A stretch of 64,000 bases of DNA from Phoebastria nigripes (Eukaryota; Chordata; Aves; Procellariiformes; Diomedeidae). How positions within the stretch are numbered: position 1 is the stretch's first letter; the number at the start of each line of letters is the position of its first letter. A program made the position numbers and the translations under genes. The stretch covers positions 184,882 to 248,881 of the forward strand of contig JAYKAV010003127.1 of assembly GCA_035582835.1 (NCBI GenBank), written 5' to 3'. Shown here piece by piece: positions 14,101 through 26,100 of the stretch. The notes beneath the pieces are model-generated. The model made no database searches. It was not told the origin of the DNA and saw nothing but the letters and a program-made list of their open reading frames with translations.

Positions 14101-17100
14101 GATGCAGCAAGACAGTCCACCTCATCCTCCCATACCGTACCATCTTAAAAGGGGGAAAAATGCACAATATGCAGATCGAACTCTGGGGATGATATTCTAA
14201 GTTGCACAATGTGAGTTTGTTATATTGAATGACATAACTTTATATACATCTATACCAAAATATTACATTAATTAATAGTAGCCTGAACAAACCAGAGAAA
14301 AAAGTATAGTTCAAAGAGCTTCTTAAAAAAATGTTCATAGTTTCATCAAATCAGGTCCCATGGTGATGGACATTAACATAAGATAACATTCCCCCACACT
14401 CCCCTAATCAATCCACCTACCTGAATATCAGTTAAGTGCAGCATGGTCTTTTTGTAGGAAAGGATGTCAAAGTCTGTTGCTTTCCAGATTGCATGACTGA
14501 AAATCTCACCTACTTTTTTCTTTTTTGTTATTACAATAAGATACGTGCCTGTAAATCAGAAGTTTAAAAAAAAAAAAAAAAATGCACATATTAAGAAAAG
14601 CACCCTGTAACCATATCAGAAAACTGAAATCAATAGGAAAGAGTGAGGTTTCTTCAAGTTACACCAGGACTTTATGTTCTTAACAGTAAGGGGCTGGAAC
14701 AGGAACAAAATGCACTTGCTAAGCTACCCACTTCTCTATGCTCACAGATCTTGAGCTACTCATTAATTTTACGGAATTAAAAAAAATGGACAAGATAAAA
14801 AAGTGTCAGCTACTCTTACTTCAGACCAGAGACAGTCTGGAAGTCTTTACGCTTGCAAATGCAGAAAGAGGCCAATGGTCTTGAATGCGGTTTGGAAAGC
14901 ACAGAGCAAGTCAGAAATACACGAAAGGAAGCATGCTTCAGAATCCAAAAAGCCTATTCATCTTATCCCGAAAAAAATTTATCCTAATAGGTTCAAAATG
15001 GAACAAAGAGAAGGGGGTTTCTTTTAATAATTTAAGACAGGAAGTTTGCTGTTTTCCTGGTTGCGTAAGTAACAAAGCAAAAAAACATAATCATGACTGT
15101 TCACTCAAAGCAATTAATTTACACTTGTTGGTAAACACAACATAGCCTTATTTCCAAGCCTATCGTATTTCAGTGCCATCTTGTTTTTGAAGAAAAAGGT
15201 TACTTTATTAAATTGGATATTGATGGATAAAAATGTCTCATCATCTACATCTTATAACCATTAAATGCTTACTTACAACTTCAATAGAGCAAAAAAATGA
15301 GCAGGCCATGCAGAAGTATAGAACCACAAATCTAGTACATTTTTGTACTAAAGCATTCAAAGAAGTATAAACACCAAAGCAGAAACAGTTCACATTGTGT
15401 GCAGTAAGTTTACCCATTATTTGTATTTACTATTATACCTACATATACACCAAGTTTTATGGACAGGTGAATTATTATATCAGATATCTAATCTATATAG
15501 TTAGTCAAAGAACAGATACGACCCCCACTTTTTTTACCTCTGCAGCTCTAGTGTTATACCTTCTATTTGGGTGGAATATTCAAGCACTTAAGAACGCTCT
15601 AGCATGTTTGCATCTCAAGTTATAAGTATTGCTTTTGATTGGTATGTCAGAAGCATCCAGATACCTTATAAAAACAGCACATTACATCCACAACCATGCC
15701 ACAAAAATGCTGCACAAATAGATACATTTAATCTGACATGAATTTTCAATATTGTCTTTTCCGATTTGGGTATGCAACCTTCTGTTTAGATTTCAGAGCT
15801 TCAGATATTACTTCAGCAATTTTTTTCCCCTAATACTGTAATAGGCAAAGAATATTTATGCTTGTTAAAGATGCTGCATTGCTAGATATGGAACCAGTTT
15901 TACAGTTAACAGATAACAGTGAACTGCCTAACATCACTTAGCTAAACATTTACTTCAACTGATACCATCTTTAGTTTGACAGCTGTATACTAACAATCAG
16001 TGCAAAGCTTTGGGGGTGGAAAGAAAAAAACCAGATTATTAAAAGAAGTTACATACTTCTATATTTTATATAACATTCAGTCAGAAATGAAAGTCATTAC
16101 CAAGTAAGTTGTGAAAATTCCCCTTTGGGGCAATTCAGTTTTAAAACAGTCAGGGCTTGTCAAGTACCTAAGACACAGGTGTCCACTACATTGCTCTTAC
16201 TCTCCAAGATCCACAATTCTTTAGAATATGAGCATATAGAGTTCAGTAGTTTACAATCCTGTCAGAAGTTACTGCATTTAACACAATGACACTTTGCTTC
16301 AGTTGAGAATACTGCAATGAGTGAACTTAAATCCTTTCTACATATGGAGACTTTTATTCAGTATGCATGCTTCATATTACATCATTTTTCAGACTACATT
16401 AGTCTCAAACTCTAATAAAGTCTACCCACAAAAGATCTTTTAAATAGCGACACTTACTTTCCTGGAAGCTTAGACTTTACACATTAGGTTTATTTGTGGC
16501 AGTGACTGTTTAGATCTGAACACCACTGAGATACTTAGAAAAAGCAGACAGCTTATTCCTACCTTATCCCACAACTCCCTAAAATTTAGAATTGTTCTAG
16601 TCTGTCCTTTTTCTTTTAATGTTGAATTTTCTTTGTATTTGTAGGATAGTTGGAACACAATTATTACATGAACAGCTGCATCTACTAGTCTATCACCCTG
16701 TCACTCAGTTATTTGTGTACCAAGATTATTGATTTGAAGTCAAACTTCACGACCCAGTATTTGACTGTTGCATCAAATCCTGCAGCTAAGATTAAAACAG
16801 TTATGAAGAGTCAGTAGATGTTCTTTGCACACATTTGAAATGCATTCCTTAAAACTCAACAAGCTGTCAGTTAACCCTACCTTTAGAGCAGCTACAGGTT
16901 TAAGAGATACATGAACATTCATGATAAACTATATTTGGATACTCCATCCTCTAGCAGTCACAGGGAAAGCCCACCATACTGATGAAAGTGTAACCTCAGA
17001 TACTTGCAAATACTGTTTTTGTCTTTAAAGCTTCTTTAGCAATATATTTTGCCTAAGTATTTTTAAAGAGCACAGTTCTGTTTTCCTTACCTGCCACCAA

Positions 17101-20100
17101 TCGGATTGTTCCCAAAATACCATATATAGGCCTTGTAACAGCTGAAGGGGGAACATCTTTCTTAACTGAAAAGCAGAAGAAAAAACCATCAGAATTCAGA
17201 CTGCTTCTTTCATGACTATATCGGAAAACATTAAACTAGGTTTGTCAAAGCTTCTTGGTCAAATCTCAAGTTTTGCTAGAGTCTTAAGTATAAGAAGCAA
17301 TGCATCAGAATTTTAAAGCCTGATGCGGGGCAGGGGGAAGGATGTGGAAGTATTCTAACCCAATTTCTCATGTTGTTTAATCAAAATAGTCATTCAATTG
17401 AATAAATTGAAGCTCATTTACATGATAGTATAGCAAGTAGACTCCTCAATAATGTGTTGTCCTGCCAGCTTCCAGAAACTTTTTGTTTTGAAGCCATCAA
17501 GACATTAAGGACAAACAAACCATAAATGCTTGTGCCTCCCACTTTTGACTGCTTCTTCTGAGCCTCAGCCTATTTCCATTTCAGAAGACATAGTTTACTT
17601 TTTAGTCTATCTGTGCAAAACTACCAACAACAGCATAGATGCGGCAAGGGATACAGTATTCCAAACAACACAGAGATCCAAAAGGTATCCAAATATCAAT
17701 TAGAAGTTCTAGCATGCTAAACTTTCATCTATCCACGTTTCTAGAATAGCAGAAGGGATATTAGAGAAGTTTAAAAAAACCTCCAAAACACCCACACCAG
17801 AGTTAGGCATTTTCCCAGAGCTTGGAGAACAGAGAAAGATAGCACTTGATTTTTCCTTTGCTTTAAACACTTTGCAGGTTCATCTGATAAAACACCAGTA
17901 ATGAGAACAGATGAAGACTAATAAAAGGCTTAGGACAGCTATCTTTACAGTTTTGAAGGGACAACTTTGAAGGAGAAATTGAAATATTATACTACAACAC
18001 CAAAATTATCAGTGGGATGGGCACACTGCTCTTACATGAGGTATACAAGAGAACTAATAAAAGGAAGAGAATGACTGCTTTTATATTAATATTACTGTAG
18101 CATTTCTGTCTGTTTAGAGATTAGTAATACTGAGGTACAAACTCCTGAAGTATCAAAAGGGAAGTCACCCATTGCCTTCATTTCATGTTGTCATTTAATG
18201 CAAGTTCTTTGATTGTTTTTATGCATTAATTTCACATTCTTAAAAAAATTAAACTAAAATTTTGAAGACCTCAGCATCAGTATGCTTAAGACTACTTGCA
18301 CTGACATTTGAATCCAGATTTGCAATAGAACTAAATTTATAGTGAGGGTTTTTTTACTGTTCTTGTTTCTAGAGGCTTTATGAAAATCCAGGTTTCAGTA
18401 TTAAATAAAAGACAGTGCTGAGACAATTCAGCAAAAGCTGCAGAAGCCCAGTGTTCAACCCTTCCTATATTTAATCTTGGACTTGTAGCACCAATCCCAA
18501 CTAGCTTGGATGAGTCAGTTTTTACTGTTGTGATGCACAGTCTTACCAAAAACAGGCAAGCACTATCAACCTGGTTACCCACAGCACCAATCCCACTGCG
18601 AGAAGGCATTTCAAACAAAGTTCTTTGCAGGGCAGAATACAAAGCACTATTTTAAAACAGTAACTAAAGATAAAAACAATTCTCCCAGTATCAATTTAAG
18701 GTTCTGAAAGTCTTCTGGGAGTGCCTAGAGCAAAATAATAGACAAGAGAGGCCTATATTGAGAAATACTGGTGAGGAGAATACCTGTAAGAGTCACTTCT
18801 GTGGAGACTCTATCAATAGCAAGCACATCATCCGCTCCATCATCACAAGCTTCCACAAAGAATTTCTCTGGTGTTATATGCCTTTAACAGAATGGATAGG
18901 AAAAAGGAATTTGTTTAGCAACACTTACTTTGGGTTTGTTTATTTATATTTAAGCTCTTCACCAGGTGAAGATAGAGCAATCTTAAACCTTATTTCAGCT
19001 GCAAAACCAAAATTCTCACTGGATTATTTCCCAACCGCCACCGATGTTGACAGTGCATAAAAAGCAAATCAAACTAATCAGTTACTGCAAAATATATGGC
19101 TTGTTTAATAATCTTAATTCATATTTAATACTGAAAGTTAAAGACATGAAAGTGAATTTGTGTACATAGTGGTCCACTATATAATTCATGTAAGCTTGAA
19201 CTATGTCACTTAGAAGTCTGATAAGCCAAAACCAAACTTCAAAATAAAAAGTTTTTTAGTGAAACGCTTTCTAAAACTAAAGCACCACATCCCAGATGCA
19301 AGTCTAGTAAACACAAAAATAATGTCCAAAGTGATAAAAACACCTGTTTCACATTAGAGTGTTCTGAGTATTGTAAGAATCCACTAGAAACAACACAGGA
19401 AAAAAAACAGAAGAGTTAAAGTCACACACTAGTTTATTGAAGCAGGTGTCTCAACATTACCATTCCCCAGATTTGTTAGCCAGGTCTATGGGACACACAT
19501 AGGGTAACCTGCATCCTCACCATCAGACACATTGGACAAATCACACACTAACATCCTGTTCAGACTTCATACCTATCTTTCCTTTAGATAAATTGTATGC
19601 AGTATAACACTAGCCATAAAATTAAACAGTTTTCAGAAACATTCCATAAAAATACACCTGTTGAGATACTTGCAAGAAGCCAGACACGTTATACTGTGCA
19701 ACAGTACAAGAGTTATACAGAAATGACTTGTAGCTGTTCACAGGAAATGTTAAACAAACCCAAACACTCTTGAACTAGTGTTCTTAATTCTCATAATGAT
19801 TTTTCTTAGTTTAAGGCTTGACAAGACTAGGGGTCAGAGTTTTAAACATCTTATTCTGGAAACTTCTTCTACATGATAGATACTTTTAGGCTCCTCCTCC
19901 CTAAGTAGATCTTGCATTTCTTCACATCTTTTGTATTTTTTTTAATCCTTCAGAAAGCTGAATTAGAATCCTAATTTAGATCAGAAGAGCCCTTTGAAAG
20001 AGGTCTAGAAGACCTCTTAACAGGTCTAACACCCCACCTTCCACCCACTAAAAGCAGGGCCAACTTCAAAGTTTATCCAACTTCCAAGTTAAACCCTATT

Positions 20101-23100
20101 TCTTAGGGTGTGTTTTGACTCTCCCCAAGGATGGCGATTGTACAACCTCTCTGGGCAATTAGAGGAAAGCCAGAGGAGACCAAATGCTTAACTGAACTGG
20201 AAAGGAAAAAAAAAAAACCACAACAAAACAACCACAAAAAACCAGAAACATAACACAACAACAAACCATAAAGCAATCAATGGTTAACTGCTCATCAGGT
20301 AATTTAACTTCTTTAAAGGAAAACTAGTCTATGGGTCCTAAAATGGGAAACACATCAACAGTATTCCCCTTGTAAATCAGTCTTCTTAAAGCATTTCATA
20401 CATGTACATGAAAGATTATCTTCGAAACTGAAAACATCACAGTAAGAAACACAAACATGCAGTTCGTTGAACACTGAAGCCTTAAACCCCCTACTTTGGT
20501 TTCATTGCTTCTGTTTGTGATGAAGTGCACATGTGCACCCCTGCCTCTTTAAGGGGGGTTTCATAGCAATAATGGGAGCCATTTTTATGGTGAAGAGCAA
20601 ACAAGCTTACACAGATAGAACAGGCAAGACAACCTTAAGGACATTTATAAGCCCTCAATTTGCTAAAGAATTTAAAAAGAAATCAGGATATACTATTTAA
20701 GGTGCAGTCAGAAACCTATTGCTAGTTGGCAGAAGACAGTAGTAGACACTTTCCACAAGAGAAAGCTGCAGCTACTTAACTTCTGTTGCTTTAGTTGAAC
20801 AGTCAGCTTTTTCTCAGAGGTCAGTTGACACACAAGACTCCAGCTAGAAGAACTAGGGAAAAGACACTGCAAAGTTTAATATGGGACCTGTTATGCCTTT
20901 AACACAGGTGCTTATGCACTTACTCATCTGACTATCTTAAGCACAATAAGTGGAAAAAAAATCTTTTAACATAGCAGGTTGTAAAATAGCGTCCAAAGTC
21001 GTGAGAATGACAGTTTCAGTTTTTGAATACTCTGTATGAAGAACACAACATAGACAAGACACCTACACTGACCATACAGAACACAACTGACCATTTCCAT
21101 CCATGATCAGTATTTTTAAAAGCTGCTCTTTTCATTATAAAGTGCAACATGGGCATGACTGTATTATAGTCTCAGCACTGAGATTCACTTGCATATTAGC
21201 TGAAGCCTGTTTTCAAACAACTGAGAAAAAGCTTACAAGTGGAGAATATTTGTCATATAAACAAATTTTCGATTTACTACACTCAAGAATAATAATTTCT
21301 CCCTGAAAAACATGAAGTCTTTTACCCTCATCATCCATGAGTTAAGAAAAATGAGAGAATTAAGGCTGCCAGTGAAAATTATGCGTGGCCTCTCAATATG
21401 TCATATGCCCTGCTTTGCTAGACTAGCCCCCAGCATTTCTCTCTCTCAAATCCTAGCTCATATTTTGTCTCCTGCCACTGCCATCGCCCTTTTAACAGTT
21501 TTTTTAATCACCTTTATGTCCTCTTACAAAATGCCTGTACATTTCTATCTTTGCTTAAACTACATTTTACCCTTGACACACACAGAAAAGAAAACTTTGC
21601 AATCAAAATCCTCCTTCCTACTCTCCTCTCCAAGACCAGATTTGGTGAAAAAAGCATCATGGAGAACACAAGACAAGTGATCCCTGTTTTCAGTTCAATG
21701 GACCAAACCAGCTCTAGGCTTCAGCAGCTTGCAGCACACTGGAACAGTCTTGGCATCAACTGTTTTGGAGCTTTGGGTGTTTTTGTTTTGGAGGTCTTTT
21801 TTGGGGGGGCAAGAGGAAATCAGGTTGCCAGTCTATGAAGTTGAGAGAACTTAAACAAATACTTATGTGTTGGGATCACCATTAAAACTGCCTAAAATAC
21901 AACTGCACAACACCACAAACTGAAAAGCCCAATGCCCTGCAACATGTTAAAGCCTTGCTTCAGAAGAAGTGGGAGAATTAGTGGTCTTCAAAGTTTTTAA
22001 CAGAAAGATGATTCACTTAGTCCTTGCTTCATTTGTGTAAATAGTTGAAAGTTTTCTAAAATAAATATAGTTGAAAAAGAGGCCAAGACTCAAAGAGGTT
22101 TCAGCCCAAATGCCAATTTACAAACTTACCAATTACCAGAACTAGGCTAGTAGGCTCATTCTTGTTTAGATGACCTTTTCAATTGTAAGATTGCTGTAAC
22201 TAAGATGATTGCCTCCCACTTCTCTTTCAGAGAGGAAGCTGATGAACACTGCATGCAAGAATGGTGTTTTTCCACAGATTCTACTCAGTACCAAGTCTGT
22301 ATGTCTATCACAAGCTTAGAAAGATAACACACATGCTTATTTTACTGATCTGAGAAGAAGGTATTAAAATGCTGAAAGAAGGATCATTCACAATGATTAG
22401 GGATCTGCAGACAGATTAATCATCTGTTCCTTTCATTAAAGGAACAGATGAAAGTCCAAGTGCTAGTATTATAACAAAAATAATAATTAAGAAATCAGTG
22501 TTTTCTAGAAGGCCATAATCTCTGTAGTTACTTTTAAAACTAGTTTTCATACTCCAGGCTATATTCTGCTTTTGTATTTGACACTGGAGCCTGCCTTCTC
22601 CTTGGCTACGTTGTCACTGCTGCCTACAACCACCCAAAACATCAAGAACTCTTAACAGCAATATCTTGCTTCCATTACAGCACCTAAAACCTTCACAAAA
22701 TCTCAGCTCCTCTCATTTACTACTTTTTTTTTTTTTACCTGACCAACATTATCGTGGACTATTTCTCAATGTTGCTAAAGAACAAAGGGAATGATAAATG
22801 GAAATAGTTGACATTGATAGTGTAACTCATGGTATTCAAAAAAAGGAAAGGTATTGAAGCACTGCAACCACCAAATTCAAGTATTACTGAAGGTGGCTTG
22901 GATCTCATTTTGAAAATCTTCTCCAGCTGAAACTGTGTGGATTGCTGCCAAGAGATAAAGCAACTCATCCAGTAGATTTCATCCCTACAATTCAAAGTTG
23001 AGAAAAAAAGTATCTGCAAGTGATTTAAAGATGACCTAGAAGGAAAACACAGCACAGTTACACATCAGGCCTTAGTTTGAGTTTGGTTGTGGTTTTTGGT

Positions 23101-26100
23101 TGGTTTTTTTGTTTGTTTTGGGTTTTTGTTGTTGTTGTTTGGTTGGGTTTTTTTGGTTGTTGGTTTTTTTTGGGNTTTTTTTTAAATAAAAGGCACTTTT
23201 TCATTATTTCAGTTCATGTTGCTGAAGAAACAGTCAAGAGGAGAACCTATGTAAAAGGAGTGCACAGAGGCTACAATTAGAAAATGCTTTCAACTACCTT
23301 GCCTTTAAGAAGCAAAAAGAAAATTCAGTAAAACTCTCACTAAAAATTAAGCCTTTTGATTTTCTAGTTTCTTTAGTTCAGGCACAACCACTCTTGTGAA
23401 ATCATTCTGGTCATTGACTGAATGATTCTGTATACATTTGAATATTGTATACATTTCAATATTCTGTATACATATGAATATCTGTATACATTTGAATATT
23501 GACTGAATGATTCTGTACACATTTCCACACTTATAGTGAGTGTCTGAACAAGGTTGGTGTTACATCAGGAGTGGTTTTCCTCCAAAACCTTCTGAAAGTT
23601 CCTACAAAAGCAAAGATACTTTGAAATTACCTTAAAGCAGGAAGTTTCACAGCTTTTGTGTTTTTTCTTGTTAGCCACTTATATTATGAAAGATTCTCTA
23701 TTCTTCTTCATTCAATTCAGGTTTACTGTATTCCTATGCTTCACGAGAAATTAACAGAGGAAGTCATCCTACCTCAAAACCCTTGAGTGGCATCTTAGGA
23801 TCTTCTAAGAAAAACCATCTTCTGTTAACTGACCGCTTTCATGGATCTCTTTTTAAAGACATTGCCTTCTCTTTTTAAGCCATTAATCAAAACAAGAGTT
23901 GTCCCATTTAATAATCCAAGGCAAAAGGCTGCCTTACAAAAGAAAGTCTTGATTCCCAACATAGAAACACAGAAGAAAAAACAAAAAACAAAAACATTGC
24001 TTGCTTATACCATGTATAAAGTCAGCTTAATTTACAGTTAAGTGAGATAGTCTTTTTTAGTTTGTATATTTGTTATGAAGTTTCACTTCATTAGTTATGT
24101 TATAAAGCAATGCTGCGCATCAAGATGATGCGGAGTTGCATCCCACATTTTAATTAGGCAGATCTTACAGACAAGAATATTCTTGTGTTCAGATACAGCA
24201 TGAAAGAGGACCCATCATGCTCTAACGGCAACTAAAGATAGTACTTCACTCAATATCACTTAAGCCTTCTAGGCCTCAACAGCCAAACCCTTACTTCAGT
24301 AATTGATTATTTCACCATAAATGCTTAACATTGCCCTAATGCAGGGAACTCTCTGATGTCAGCCTCTAAATACTGTAATGAAGCAAGCCAAAAGCACATC
24401 CTGTACTGCGCAGCAACGCATTTGCTGTACTCAAGATACCAAAGTGGTCTGCAGTGAGATATAAGAAAGACATTAGTATACACACACAGAGTCCCAACAG
24501 CATGTTAAGTAACAGTGCTAACACGCTGATGGTTTCAACACTCCAGAGATTCCAGATTTTCTAGGTGAGCCAGTGTGCTAATTATACGTCTACAATAAAT
24601 ATTACTCCTCGAGCAGAAACAGCTCAAGGAACTGGAACATCTCCCATGGAGCAGCAGTTGTTGCAGGGAGGAGAAAGTCAGTATAATCCCAGGATTAAAA
24701 AACCACTAATGGAAATACCATTTAAAAACAAAAAAAGGTACATATTAAAGGCATAGCTTCATAATAACTATTTCCAGTTAAGTTTCACTTAAGATGACAA
24801 ATAATTTACTGCATAAGTTAATGCCCTCCTCAACCAACATCCCTGAGCTTCACCATGACAGCCACTTAGATTAAGCAGAAAAAAAAGGATGTATAGCTCT
24901 TCTTTCTAGAAGTATTATCCAAACTCTGAAAACTCAGTTTAGAAAACAAGCAAGAAAAAAAACCAAAAAAGATGCACTTTTGGACCTCTCCCCAAACACA
25001 GGTGGAAGGCACTGTGTTCAAGTGCAGTAGCTACTAATGACTAACTACATTCACAAAGCATGTAGCCATAACTGTGGGCAGGAGAAGTTAAATTTGAAAC
25101 ACAGCTAGTGTCAGAGACCCACAGGATACTGAGAAGGCTATCAGCAAGGTAAGTCTGCACCCAAGCACAAAAGGAAAAAAAAGTGATTTTAAGTGAGCCA
25201 AAACAACAGCCAGGATTCTCTATTCTGCAGACAGCTTTACCAATCAGTTTTTATTGATTAATTGGACTGGTAGCTTCACTACCATCCACTAGCTTGCCAC
25301 CTGCAATAGCTGTTTGAATTTTACAATTTATTCCTGAGGCTATGAGAGGAAGTTAAATAAGTACAGCAATGACACAGATGACAACTATGGATAGCAGTTT
25401 TCAGGTTAATAATTTTCCCCAATAACTGTTGGTGTAACTCAAATTAGTTCCAACAGTAGCACAGACACTAGACATCAGCATTTTTACCAGTATCACCTGA
25501 ACTTGACTGATGACACTGGCCAAGGCACAAAGGGTTTGAATCACTACTTTTGATAACATGAGAAATACAAGAGGTTGGCTCTCAGAGCCAGAACCTGCGA
25601 CTGGATGTACAGAATGGGACCCTGCAGAGCACTACCATCAGCGAAGCTCCATACAGGAGCACCAGACTACCCAGAAGAGGTACAGTTGCAAAATCTGACC
25701 TTTTCATAGGGAGAATGAGAAGTCAGTCAAAAAAAAAAAAAAAAAACCAAAAAAACACAACCCAAAACACTGTTACCACTAAATCCCCAAACTGAAGTCT
25801 ACCCTGGATTTCTCAGAAGAACATTTTCCTTTGACCTTGCCAATCTAGTAAGTTTGACTCATCACCCAAGTTATGGCCCTATATCTTAAAATGCTTGGTA
25901 GAAAGTCTGCAGGCATTACAACTTGGTATAATAACAAGGAAAAAAGCCTGTTTTTCAGAACAGAAAACGATTCTGTTTTCAAGTTTATGAGAAAATTCAT
26001 GTTAAACTACATATGACACAGCCTTGTACTAAAGAGATCAAAACTTACTTTTAGTTAAGATTAAACTTCAAATGAAAGAATTCTTTACTAGCCTGTATCC

